Of a stretch of 17,665 nt of DNA, positions 1 to 6,737 are shown piece by piece (the first letter of the stretch is position 1; every line of letters starts with the position of its first letter). Below the pieces are notes generated by a model. That model did not search any database and had not been told where the DNA came from. It saw nothing but the letters and a program-made list of their open reading frames with translations. Source of the DNA: Bacteroidota bacterium (GTDB taxonomy: Bacteria > Bacteroidota > Bacteroidia > NS11-12g > UBA955); assembly GCA_027488495.1 (NCBI GenBank), contig JAIYBO010000260.1:1-17665 (forward strand), given 5' to 3'. Both the position numbers and the translations under genes were made by a program.

Positions 1-416
1 GATTTAATTCTAAAAAATATTCGTTGGTGATTCAGAAAGGGTATTTAGATAGTAGTAAAAAAACATATATCAACTTAGGTAAAACCAATATTCAGAATTT
101 ATCAGATAGCGACGTTATTGTTTCAATCCAAAATGATAGAATGCATTACATTACAACGATGTACAAACAAACAAACAAAGACATCATACTTCCCGAAGGT
201 CAATATCAGATTACATCCTGGATCAATATCGAATCAAACGAGGAACCCTATCAAAAACTGAATATTGATTCATACAATCCCAAGACTGGAAAACTATTTA
301 GTGAATCTGAAGTGTTTCGGATACATCAAAAACCACTCGTTGTTAAAAAGAATATCGAGAATACGTTAATATTACCAAAAATTGGAACGTATAATACTGG
401 AGTAACAACAAAGTAA
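1..416 (+). CDS. Hypothetical protein, C-terminal part (5' end outside window)
   Basis: The reading frame is open from the left edge (first full codon at position 3) and ends at TAA 414-416, giving at least 137 residues. The first possible start inside the window is TTG at 24, but no stop precedes it, so the gene most likely begins upstream. I do not recognise the family. The residues are polar, rich in Asn, Lys, Ile, Ser and Thr, with alternating short hydrophobic stretches that suggest beta structure, and there is no membrane segment. Base use differs from the genes to the right: about 30% G+C, A-rich, and G slightly below C on the coding strand (61 G and 66 C in 1-420), whereas pheS has G well above C. 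This may mean a lagging-strand location or recent acquisition. The stop codon lies 4 bp before the parS-like site. Confidence 0.6.
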   Translation, partial: FNSKKYSLVIQKGYLDSSKKTYINLGKTNIQNLSDSDVIVSIQNDRMHYITTMYKQTNKDIILPEGQYQITSWINIESNEEPYQKLNIDSYNPKTGKLFSESEVFRIHQKPLVVKKNIENTLILPKIGTYNTGVTTK

Positions 417-420
417 AATT

Positions 421-436
421 GGTTTCACGTGAAACA
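421..436. promoter_or_regulatory. parS: parS-like ParB-binding site
   Basis: The 14-bp palindrome GTTTCACGTGAAAC occupies 422-435. With its flanks it matches 15 of 16 positions of the broadly conserved chromosomal parS consensus TGTTTCACGTGAAACA; the only mismatch is G instead of T at 421. A match this close is very unlikely by chance in a window of this size. In known systems parS sites load ParB and lie mostly near oriC. The site sits between genes, 4 bp after the stop of the left-hand gene. Confidence 0.8.
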
Positions 437-537
437 AGAATCTGAATACAGCCAAAGAATTCATTTATGTGCAAACCTTTGATGTTGTAAGCCTCATTAC
501 ACCAAATGAAAGTGAGTAAATAAAGAAATAAATTACA

Positions 538-546
538 TTAACCACA
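538..546 (+). promoter_or_regulatory. DnaA-box-like 9-mer
   Basis: TTAACCACA differs from the DnaA box TTATCCACA at one position. It counts only because it lies in the same AT-rich gap as the parS-like site; 9-mers with one mismatch are common by chance. Confidence 0.25.
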
Positions 547-669
547 GTGATTTCCTAAATGTGTAAATCGGTATTTAAAATATTGATAAACAATAACTTA
601 TATTCTTATAAAATGTTCACGACTGTATCATTATCAAAGAAACAAATCTAAAAAAAGGAAGTTATCTTC

Positions 670-678
670 ATATCCACA
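670..678 (+). promoter_or_regulatory. DnaA-box-like 9-mer
   Basis: ATATCCACA differs from TTATCCACA at the first base only and has the same orientation as the candidate at 538-546. It is followed by a very AT-rich stretch (about 680-740) that could serve as an unwinding element if this is an origin. Confidence 0.3.
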
Positions 679-713
679 CAGCTATACTATATACTACGTA
701 ATACTTTCTTTTT

Positions 714-731
714 TAATAGTTAAAACTATTA
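714..731. repeat. AT-rich inverted repeat in candidate origin region
   Basis: TAATAGTT (714-721) and AACTATTA (724-731) are perfect inverted repeats of 8 bp separated by two A residues. There is no GC-rich stem, so it is not a typical intrinsic terminator. It could be a protein-binding site or a chance AT palindrome. Confidence 0.4.
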
Positions 732-789
732 TTACTATTGAGCTTGTGGGTAGTGGAAACTCGAATGTAAGAAAATAGAAAGGATGGGT

Positions 790-797
790 TAGATTTG
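790..797 (+). promoter_or_regulatory. Promoter -7 element for pheS
   Basis: TAGATTTG matches the Bacteroidota -7 consensus TAnnTTTG and ends 5 nt before the pheS ATG at 803, which predicts a leaderless or nearly leaderless transcript. I see no TTG at the expected -33 distance. Confidence 0.55.
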
Positions 798-802
798 TAA
801 GT

Positions 803-1813
803 ATGATTGCCAAGGTAGCCAATATCAAAAGTGAAGTAGAAGCTTATCAGTTTGATGAAAATCAAAAAGCGGAAACATTTCGTTTGTTGTACTTATCGAA
901 AAAGGGAATCATCACTGAGTTGTTTGAGGAATTCAAAATGGCACCCGTTGAAGAAAAAAGAACTTTGGGTGGTGTTTTGAATGGTTTAAAACAATTGGCT
1001 GAGGCGAAATATCAGGAACAAAAAGAGAAAGAGGCGGAAAATAATGTGGGTGATTTGATGGCTCATGATATTACTTTACCTGTTTATCAAACCAATGAGG
1101 GAGCTTTGCATCCATTGAGAATTGTTGAAGATCGTTTGCTCGAGATTTTCTATTCATTGGGTTTTGATTTGTCTGAAGGTCCAGAAATTGAAGATGACTA
1201 TCACAATTTTGGGGCATTAAATTTCGCTGAAGATCATCCTGCCAGAGATATGCAGGATACCTTTTTTATATCAGAACATGTGTTGAGAACACATACTAGC
1301 TCTGTACAAGTGAGAGAAATGGAAAAAGGAAAACTTCCACTTCGATTGGTTATGCCTGGAAGGGTGTATAGAAATGAAGCGGTTAGTTCTAGAAGCAATT
1401 GTTTCTTTCATCAAATAGAAGGATTATACATTGATAAAGGAGTGAGTTTTGCTGATCTTAAACAAACGTTGTACTATTTTGTGCAGCAATTTTTTGGAGA
1501 GGGAACCAAAGTAAGATTTAGGTCTAGTTATTTTCCATTTACCGAACCAAGTGCTGAAATGGATATTTGGGCAGGCGTAGAAACCGAGGAGAATAGAAGA
1601 TTAACAAAAGGAACAGGGTGGTTGGAAGTACTTGGTTGCGGCATGGTACATCCCAATGTCTTAAAATCTTGTGATATTGATCCGAGTTTTTATACTGGCT
1701 TTGCTTTTGGTATGGGTATCGATCGCATTACGATGTTAAAATATGGAATCACCGACATCCGAGATTTGTTTGTTAACGATGTTCGTATGTTAAAACAGTT
1801 TGCCGGAATTTAA
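803..1813 (+). CDS. pheS: Phenylalanine--tRNA ligase, alpha subunit
   Basis: PheS is the catalytic alpha subunit of the cytoplasmic (alpha-beta)2 enzyme that charges tRNA-Phe; the beta subunit PheT is not in this window. The 336 residues show an N-terminal coiled-coil arm (about 1-85) and a class II synthetase core. In the core are HTSSVQVR (164-171) leading into motif 2 around RVYRNEAVSSRSNCFFHQ (187-204), the substrate-pocket segment FRSSYFPFTEPS (239-250), GCGMVHPNVL (278-287) and motif 3 around GFAFGMGIDR (299-308). The length is normal for the family. The ATG at 803 follows a TAGATTTG box by 5 nt. It is the first gene right of the candidate origin gap, and its coding strand is strongly G-rich (100 G and 56 C in 841-1260). 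Confidence 0.97.
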   Translation: MIAKVANIKSEVEAYQFDENQKAETFRLLYLSKKGIITELFEEFKMAPVEEKRTLGGVLNGLKQLAEAKYQEQKEKEAENNVGDLMAHDITLPVYQTNEGALHPLRIVEDRLLEIFYSLGFDLSEGPEIEDDYHNFGALNFAEDHPARDMQDTFFISEHVLRTHTSSVQVREMEKGKLPLRLVMPGRVYRNEAVSSRSNCFFHQIEGLYIDKGVSFADLKQTLYYFVQQFFGEGTKVRFRSSYFPFTEPSAEMDIWAGVETEENRRLTKGTGWLEVLGCGMVHPNVLKSCDIDPSFYTGFAFGMGIDRITMLKYGITDIRDLFVNDVRMLKQFAGI

Positions 1814-1891
1814 ATAAAATAACAAAACCCATTAGTTTAAAAATAACCACTCATCCATGGTTTTTAATTACTGATATTTTAACCATTATCA

Positions 1892-2680
1892 TTGAAATCA
1901 ACAAAAAAAATATTCTTTGTAAGCGACTTTCATTTGGGTATGCCCAATGGTGAAGTTTCTTTGGCAAGGGAAAAAAGTATTGTTGATTGGTTGGAGTATT
2001 GCGCACCAAATGCAGATGTAATTTATTTGATGGGCGATATTTTCGATTTTTGGTTTGAATATAAAAAAGTTGTTCCAAGGGGGTTTGTGAGATTTTTGGG
2101 AACGCTGGCCAAAATTACTGATAACGGTACCAAAGTGATCATGTTTCCAGGTAATCATGATTTATGGCTATCGGAGTATTTGGTGAAAGAATGTGGGGTA
2201 GAGTTGATAACAAAAGAATTTGTGGTGGAACATCATGGCAAGAGATTTTTCTTGCATCATGGTGACGGATTGGGTCCGGGAGATCGTTCATACAAGTTTT
2301 TGAAAAAAATATTTCTCGCTCGCTTCGCTCGCTTTTTGTTCAGGTGGTTGCATCCAGACATTGGTGTTGCCATGGCGCATCGGTTTAGTAAAAAAAGTCG
2401 ATTAGCCCAAAACCCCAAAGAAGATAACTATCTAGGCGATCAACAGGAATATCTCACACAGTTTGCTCTTTCTCATGCTCAAGGCAATGTTGAAAACCCA
2501 ATAGATTACTACATTTTCGGACACCGTCACTTGGTATTAAACGTTCACATCGCCCCAAAAAGTAGATATATAAATCTTGGCGAATGGCTACATGGCAGTC
2601 AATATGCGGTATTCGACGGACAAACATTGGATTTATTAAACTGGCCCAACAATACACCGGCGCAGCCCAAAAACGTTTGA
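1892..2680 (+). CDS. lpxH: UDP-2,3-diacylglucosamine diphosphatase (LpxH family)
   Basis: This is a calcineurin-like metallophosphoesterase of the LpxH type. It hydrolyses UDP-2,3-diacylglucosamine to lipid X and UMP in lipid A synthesis, at the inner face of the cytoplasmic membrane. The metal-binding motifs occur in the family order: SDFHLG (11-16), MGDIFDFWFEY (47-57), PGNHDLW (86-92), HHGDGLGPGD (122-131) and GHRH (210-213). The length of 262 residues is usual for the Bacteroidota form. The start is unusual: the frame is closed by TAA at 1880-1882 and no ATG or GTG lies before the first motif, so TTG at 1892 is the only conventional choice. It gives the N-terminus MKSTKKIFFVSDFHLG, which fits the family. 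No TAnnTTTG box precedes it, so it may be co-transcribed with pheS, 78 nt upstream. The exact LpxH subfamily was not tested. Confidence 0.88.
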   Translation: MKSTKKIFFVSDFHLGMPNGEVSLAREKSIVDWLEYCAPNADVIYLMGDIFDFWFEYKKVVPRGFVRFLGTLAKITDNGTKVIMFPGNHDLWLSEYLVKECGVELITKEFVVEHHGKRFFLHHGDGLGPGDRSYKFLKKIFLARFARFLFRWLHPDIGVAMAHRFSKKSRLAQNPKEDNYLGDQQEYLTQFALSHAQGNVENPIDYYIFGHRHLVLNVHIAPKSRYINLGEWLHGSQYAVFDGQTLDLLNWPNNTPAQPKNV

Positions 2681-2722
2681 CACTTAAAGCCTGCACAAAA
2701 CGCACGCAATTAGAACTATTGG

Positions 2723-2730
2723 TATCTTTG
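2723..2730 (+). promoter_or_regulatory. Promoter -7 element for prfA
   Basis: TATCTTTG matches TAnnTTTG exactly and ends 7 nt before the prfA ATG at 2738. No clear -33 TTG at 17-23 nt spacing was found. Confidence 0.6.
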
Positions 2731-2737
2731 TAATTGC

Positions 2738-3808
2738 ATGTTAGAAAAACTAGAAGCGGTATACGCCCACTTTAAGGAAATCGAATTGCTGTTAAGCAGC
2801 CCAGAAGTGGCCAGCGATGTAAGGCGTTTCACGAAGCTGAATAAAGAATACCGTGACCTTGAAGAAATCGTAGCTACCTATTTTGAATATAAAAACTGGT
2901 ATCATCGCACCGCAGAAGCCAGGGATATATTGAAGAACGAAAAAGACAGGGAGCTCCGTGATATGGCCAAAGACGAATTAGACGTTTTAGAGCCACAACA
3001 AGCCGAACTGGAAGAAAGGATACGCATTCAATTGTTGCCCAAAGACCCGGAAGACGCAAAACCCGCGGTGGTTGAAATTAGGGCTGGCACAGGGGGCGAT
3101 GAAGCGGGTATTTTTGCCGGTGATTTGTTTCGTATGTACCAACGATACATCGATGACATGGGGTGGCAGCTTTCTGTGGTTGATGAAACCGAGGGCACGG
3201 CAGGTGGTTATAGCAAGGTTATTTTTGAGGTTCCCAATGTTGGTTCCTACGGCATTTTAAAATACGAAAGCGGCGTTCATCGCGTTCAAAGGGTTCCAGC
3301 AACAGAAAGCCAAGGGCGCATTCACACGTCTGCTGTGAGCGTTGTTGTTATGCCGGAAGCGGAAGAGGTGGATGTACAACTCAATCCAGCCGATGTAAAA
3401 ATGGAAACGAGCAGAAGTGGTGGTGCGGGCGGTCAAAACGTGAACAAAGTGGAAACCAAAGTGCAGCTCACACACATACCCTCCGGATTGGTTGTGGTTT
3501 GTCAAACAGAACGAAACCAATTGGGAAACAGAGAGAAAGCCATGAAAATGTTGGCTACAAAGTTGTATGAAATTGAATATACAAAGCACATTGAAGCCAT
3601 TTCATCGAGAAGAAAAACCCTTGTAAGTACGGGCGATAGGAGTGCGAAAGTAAGGACCTACAACTACCCTCAGGGCCGCGTAACAGATCACAGAATTGGT
3701 TTAACGCTGTATAATCTGTCTGCCATCATGAATGGCGATATTCAGGAAATATTGAACGCGCTGCAGGTAGCAGAAAACGCGGAACGACTAAAAGAAAGTC
3801 AGCTTTAA
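2738..3808 (+). CDS. prfA: Peptide chain release factor 1
   Basis: RF1 recognises UAA and UAG stop codons in the ribosomal A site and triggers peptide release. The stop-codon reading tripeptide is PAT (187-189, in RVPATESQGRIHTS), which is RF1-type; RF2 would have SPF. The catalytic GGQ is at 231-233, within SGGAGGQNVNKVET. The N-terminal helical domain covers about 1-100 and the segment EIRAGTGGDEAG (113-124) is typical of class I release factors. The length of 356 residues is normal. The ATG at 2738 is fixed by the upstream TATCTTTG box. The usual downstream neighbour prmC, which methylates the GGQ glutamine, is absent here; the next gene is convergent. Confidence 0.97.
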   Translation: MLEKLEAVYAHFKEIELLLSSPEVASDVRRFTKLNKEYRDLEEIVATYFEYKNWYHRTAEARDILKNEKDRELRDMAKDELDVLEPQQAELEERIRIQLLPKDPEDAKPAVVEIRAGTGGDEAGIFAGDLFRMYQRYIDDMGWQLSVVDETEGTAGGYSKVIFEVPNVGSYGILKYESGVHRVQRVPATESQGRIHTSAVSVVVMPEAEEVDVQLNPADVKMETSRSGGAGGQNVNKVETKVQLTHIPSGLVVVCQTERNQLGNREKAMKMLATKLYEIEYTKHIEAISSRRKTLVSTGDRSAKVRTYNYPQGRVTDHRIGLTLYNLSAIMNGDIQEILNALQVAENAERLKESQL

Positions 3809-4086
3809 TAGACTGACGAGACGTGTTAGGGTTTAATGATTAACACTCAAACACCGGCTGCATTTTGTGAAAGGCCTTTGTCTGTGTGTTGACGGGGGCA
3901 AATCTTTTTGATGGTCATCCCCTTTGCGCTGTTTTTTGCTTGGCTTTTCATGGTTGTGTCGATTGAGGTGAAACTAAAATCGAATACACAATAGACGCAC
4001 GTTACCCCCAAAATGTTGTTACATAAAAAGTTTATTGTGGCCGTAATCGACCAAATGCAACTGGAATCCGTTAAAAGTGAAAGGAA
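3809..4086. other. Convergent intergenic region between prfA and purQ
   Basis: This 278-bp gap lies between the ends of two convergent genes and holds no recognised gene. Two short frames on the + strand share one reading phase. One is 3911-3994 (27 codons), with a hydrophobic core around FALFFAWLFMVVSI. The other is 4013-4090 (25 codons), after the intervening TAG. No promoter box precedes either, and they may be chance. A weak inverted repeat, GTGTTA (3823-3828) and TAACAC (3841-3846), has no T-tract and is not a convincing terminator. Confidence 0.4.
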
Positions 4087-4764
4087 TTAAAAAATGCTAT
4101 CGAACACTTTTTTACCATCCACATTGAGGAGGTAATCGGTGGCGCATCTTTCGGGGTGGGGCATCATGCCAAAAACATTTTTACCTGCGTTGCAAATACC
4201 AGCGATGTTGTTGAGCGAACCATTGGGGTTGGCCTCGTTGGTCACGTTGCCATTTTCGTCACAATAACGGAAGAAAACTTGTCCGTTGGATTCAATCTCA
4301 TTCAAAGTGGCTTCGTCGCAGAAAAAACGGCCTTCACCATGGGCAATGGGAACGCACAAAACATCGTTGTTTTCGATTTTTCTTGTGGCGATAAGTTCCG
4401 TGTTACCTGGGGTGAGATAAACGTTTTTGCAATTGAACTTCATGTTGGTGTTGCGCAACAGGGCGCCGGGCAGAAGTCCGCTTTCGCAAAGAATTTGAAA
4501 TCCATTGCAAATGCCCAATACAAAACCACCCTTTTCGGCATGGTCAGCAACTGCTTTCATGATGGGGGATAGTTTTGCGATGGCTCCAGAGCGAAGGTAA
4601 TCGCCATAAGAAAACCCACCAGGCACAAAAATGTGAGTACAACCTTCTAGGTCTGTGTCTTTATGCCAAAGTTTTAAAACGGGTTCCGTTGTGTAGGTTT
4701 GCAACACCTTAATTAGGTCTTGGTCGCAGTTGGATCCGGGAAAAATTACAACACCAAACTTCAT
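4087..4764 (-). CDS. purQ: Phosphoribosylformylglycinamidine synthase, glutaminase subunit
   Basis: PurQ supplies ammonia from glutamine to PurL for the FGAR-to-FGAM step of purine synthesis. The class I glutamine amidotransferase features are all visible: PGSNCDQD (9-16), PGGFSYGDYLRSG (48-60), the nucleophile Cys86 in GICNGFQ, AHGEG (141-145), and the His203/Glu205 dyad in MPHPERC. The start was set at 4764 (MKFGVVIFPG) because TACCTTTG lies just upstream; a longer frame adds seven implausible residues. The product has 225 residues, typical of a stand-alone PurQ. A separate PurQ implies a small PurL and PurS elsewhere in the genome rather than a fused large PurL. It lies 17 nt downstream of the epimerase gene, with its own promoter in that gap. 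Confidence 0.95.
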   Translation of the reverse strand: MKFGVVIFPGSNCDQDLIKVLQTYTTEPVLKLWHKDTDLEGCTHIFVPGGFSYGDYLRSGAIAKLSPIMKAVADHAEKGGFVLGICNGFQILCESGLLPGALLRNTNMKFNCKNVYLTPGNTELIATRKIENNDVLCVPIAHGEGRFFCDEATLNEIESNGQVFFRYCDENGNVTNEANPNGSLNNIAGICNAGKNVFGMMPHPERCATDYLLNVDGKKVFDSIF

Positions 4765-4771
4765 GTTGGTG

Positions 4772-4779
4772 CAAAGGTA
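4772..4779 (-). promoter_or_regulatory. Promoter -7 element for purQ
   Basis: Read on the minus strand this is TACCTTTG, an exact TAnnTTTG match ending 7 nt before the purQ ATG. It sits in the 17-nt gap between the epimerase stop and purQ, suggesting that purQ can be transcribed on its own. No convincing -33 element was found. Confidence 0.5.
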
Positions 4780-4781
4780 CG

Positions 4782-5813
4782 TCAATTGTTTTGGTTGATT
4801 GCGTCTTTATTCAACAAACCCAGGGCCATGAGTGCATAATAGTTTACGGCGCGAATGGGGGTATACTGAAATGATTGAAGGGTATTGCTGTGAATGGTTT
4901 GGTAATGGCTCTCTTGCGAAGAGGTGATGATGTTTTCGCTTGGAATGGGGCTGGGCAATCTTAAGGTTTCGAGTAGTTTGCAAACAAAAATACCGGCGTA
5001 ATAGACGATGCCCGACAGGGCGATATGGGGTTGTTTTTTCCCCATGGCGTCTGCCAACTGATTAAAAAGATGCTGGTATTTTAGGTTTTCGGAAACACAC
5101 AGATAGCGGTTGTTCCAATGGTTGTTTTCGTATAGATAAAGCATCAACTTGGCAACATCTTCTACTCCAACAAAGCCATTGCTACCAAGGGGAAACAGTG
5201 GCTGTCCCTTGTTTATCATATGATACAGTTGATTGGATCCAGATTTTCCATCGCCAAAACCGAGAATGATTCCGGGGTTAACCATTGTGACTTGTAGGCC
5301 CTCTTCTTTACCCCTCCAAATTTCTTGTTCTGCCAAGTTTTTGCTAATGGCATATTGGCTATTGAATTTACTGTCTGTCCATTCGGTATTTTCATTGACC
5401 ATGGATTCATTGGGCGTTCTACCCAGTGCAGCTACCGAACTTGAATAAACAATCTTGGGTATTTGATTCATCAAACAGGCATTCACCACGTTTCTGGTGC
5501 CCAAAACATTGTTGGTCATGAGGGCTGTTTTGTCCTTTTTTTCGAAGGAAACCATTGCGGCACAATGAAAAACCACATCTACATTTTTGATGTTTTCTGT
5601 GAGATCATCAATATCGAGAATATCGCCAGTAACCCAAGTGGGTTGAAACGCGGCGGGTAGTTGGTGAAATTGGTGAATAGAGGGAAACAACCCTTGGGAT
5701 TGGGGGTTTCTGCGCATTGCAACAACCTTATAACCTTGCTTTAGCAACAAACAGGTAAGGTGTGAGCCCAAGAAACCGGTGGCCCCTGTGATGAAAACTG
5801 TGGGTTTGTTCAT
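4782..5813 (-). CDS. NAD(P)-dependent epimerase/reductase, extended SDR family
   Basis: This is a Rossmann-fold protein of the extended short-chain dehydrogenase family, resembling dihydroflavonol-4-reductase and 3-beta-HSD-like members. It has TGATGFLGSHL for dinucleotide binding near the N-terminus, FHCAAMVSF (the family's NAG-like position), a Ser triplet in VYSSSVAALG, and the catalytic YAISK (YxxxK). It is followed by NPGIILGFGDG, where such proteins contact cofactor and substrate. The product has 343 residues from the ATG at 5813 (MNKPTVFITG); a TTG 12 nt further upstream would add MQLK but is less likely. The substrate cannot be read from the sequence. The gene diverges from aroQ, and a near-match to the -7 box (TATTTTG on the minus strand, rc 5823-5829) lies 9 nt upstream. 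purQ follows. Confidence 0.85.
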   Translation of the reverse strand: MNKPTVFITGATGFLGSHLTCLLLKQGYKVVAMRRNPQSQGLFPSIHQFHQLPAAFQPTWVTGDILDIDDLTENIKNVDVVFHCAAMVSFEKKDKTALMTNNVLGTRNVVNACLMNQIPKIVYSSSVAALGRTPNESMVNENTEWTDSKFNSQYAISKNLAEQEIWRGKEEGLQVTMVNPGIILGFGDGKSGSNQLYHMINKGQPLFPLGSNGFVGVEDVAKLMLYLYENNHWNNRYLCVSENLKYQHLFNQLADAMGKKQPHIALSGIVYYAGIFVCKLLETLRLPSPIPSENIITSSQESHYQTIHSNTLQSFQYTPIRAVNYYALMALGLLNKDAINQNN

Positions 5814-5871
5814 TTTCAATTGCAAAATACCTCAATTCAAATGGAACTATCCGAAAAATATTTACACTTGT

Positions 5872-5879
5872 TACCTTTG
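5872..5879 (+). promoter_or_regulatory. Promoter -7 element for aroQ
   Basis: TACCTTTG matches TAnnTTTG and ends only 4 nt before the aroQ ATG at 5884, so transcription probably starts at or next to the start codon. It lies in the 70-bp divergent gap shared with the epimerase gene. Confidence 0.6.
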
Positions 5880-5883
5880 TTAC

Positions 5884-6309
5884 ATGAATCGCGTGGAAAT
5901 CATCAATGGACCAAACCTGAATCTGTTGGGAACGAGGGAGCCAGAAATTTACGGCAATCAATCGTTTGAAGACTATTTGGTTGGTTTAAAGATGCGGTTT
6001 ACTGGGGTTGAAATCGGGTATTCGCAATCCAACGTAGAGGGGGAAATTGTAAACTTGTTGCAAGCGGCGGCCCAAGCCGAGGGCTGTGTGGGCATCGTTT
6101 TAAACGCTGCAGCGTATACTCATACCAGTATCGCCATTGCAGATGCCATTAAAGCCATTCACATACCCGTTGTATTGGTTCACGTGAGCAATGTATATGC
6201 CCGCGAAGTGGAGAGAAAAACAGATTTGTTGGTTTCCTCGGCCAGGGGATTGATATGTGGATTGGGGCTGAACGGCTACGAGTTAGCGGTTCGCGCATTG
6301 TTGTGCTAA
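5884..6309 (+). CDS. aroQ: 3-dehydroquinate dehydratase, type II
   Basis: AroQ performs the third step of the shikimate pathway, the dehydration of 3-dehydroquinate. Type II features: INGPNLNLLG (7-16), then TREPEIYG carrying Arg18 and the catalytic Tyr23, LNAAAYTHTS (73-82), and VHVSN (99-103) with the catalytic His100. The C-terminal segment GLICGLGLNGY (122-132) is also typical. The product has 141 residues, normal for this small dodecameric enzyme. The start at 5884 was chosen over longer in-phase frames because the homologous N-terminus begins here and TACCTTTG lies 4 nt before it. The loop after VHVSN reads NVYAREVERKTD where many homologues have IHAREEFRHHS, a moderate divergence. Confidence 0.95.
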   Translation: MNRVEIINGPNLNLLGTREPEIYGNQSFEDYLVGLKMRFTGVEIGYSQSNVEGEIVNLLQAAAQAEGCVGIVLNAAAYTHTSIAIADAIKAIHIPVVLVHVSNVYAREVERKTDLLVSSARGLICGLGLNGYELAVRALLC

Positions 6310-6326
6310 AACGAATTGTATCTTTG
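6298..6326 (+). promoter_or_regulatory. Promoter for rbfA (-33 TTG and -7 TATCTTTG)
   Basis: TTG (6298-6300), an 18-nt spacer and TATCTTTG (6319-6326) fit the full Bacteroidota promoter model (TTG, 17-23 nt, TAnnTTTG). The -7 box ends 4 nt before the rbfA ATG. The -33 element overlaps the end of aroQ. Confidence 0.65.
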
Positions 6327-6330
6327 CAAT

Positions 6331-6684
6331 ATGGGATTGAGACAAGACAAGTTTGGCAAACAGGTTCAACGCGATTTGAGCGAGTTGTTCAACATCAAAA
6401 AGAACGATTGGCTGGGCGGTGCTTTTGTTACGATTAGCACAGTGAATGTGAGCCCTGATTTGGGGCATGTGAAGGTTTACTTGTCGCTATACAACAACCC
6501 TCACCGTGCGGCGATCATGCAGCAATTGGATTCTTTGAACAAAGAAATCCGACATGCATTGGCTCAACGTTTGCGGAACAGTGTTAAAAAGATGCCGGAA
6601 GTGCATTTTTACGAAGACGATACGTTGGATTATGTTTCCAAAATGGAAGACTTGTTGAAGTCTTTGAACACACCAAAAGATTAA
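6331..6684 (+). CDS. rbfA: 30S ribosome-binding factor A
   Basis: RbfA binds the immature 30S subunit and helps process the 16S rRNA 5' end, notably in the cold. The 117-residue product has the family's small KH-like alpha-beta layout. Near the N-terminus is RQDKFGKQVQRDLSELF. A central segment, VTISTVNVSPDLGHVKVYLS, corresponds to the conserved strand region ending in a D-L-x-x-A/V-K-V-Y/F motif. The helix around LAQRLRNSVKKMPEVHFYEDD follows. The start at 6331 (MGLRQDKFG) is supported by TATCTTTG 4 nt upstream; a TTG start at 6316 would lie inside the promoter box. It is the first gene of a probable rbfA-permease-pth-comB unit. Confidence 0.92.
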   Translation: MGLRQDKFGKQVQRDLSELFNIKKNDWLGGAFVTISTVNVSPDLGHVKVYLSLYNNPHRAAIMQQLDSLNKEIRHALAQRLRNSVKKMPEVHFYEDDTLDYVSKMEDLLKSLNTPKD

Positions 6685-6737
6685 TTAAATCCATTGATAG
6701 CAGGCGGTTGGTTGTCTGTTGATAATAGAAAAACGCC

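Larger units (their letters stand above)
417..802. other. AT-rich intergenic region with parS-like site; candidate origin-proximal region
   Basis: No coding region is apparent in this 386-bp gap. G+C is about 28% over 421-780 and about 25% over 481-720. It contains a parS-like palindrome (421-436), two 9-mers one base away from the DnaA box TTATCCACA (538-546 and 670-678), an AT hairpin (714-731) and the pheS promoter (790-797). Within the gap the skew changes abruptly: 601-720 has 10 G and 20 C, while 721-780 has 13 G and 5 C. To the right the + strand stays G-rich, including across minus-strand genes (35 G and 19 C in 4801-4920). These are the signs expected near a replication origin. However, there is no tight cluster of perfect DnaA boxes, and no dnaA, parA or parB is in view. 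Calling it an origin is inference. Confidence 0.4.

Noticed and set aside
3..802. Left-end gene as part of a mobile element because of its low G+C
   Set aside because: No integrase, transposase or terminal repeats are visible, and a change of replication strand near an origin could account for part of the base bias.
3823..3846. Inverted repeat GTGTTA/TAACAC after prfA as a terminator
   Set aside because: The stem is 6 bp with a 12-nt loop, low GC and no T-tract.
6176..6191. Second CACGTG-centred parS-like sequence inside aroQ
   Set aside because: It matches only 12 of 16 parS positions and encodes the conserved VHVSN active-site segment, so coding constraint explains it.
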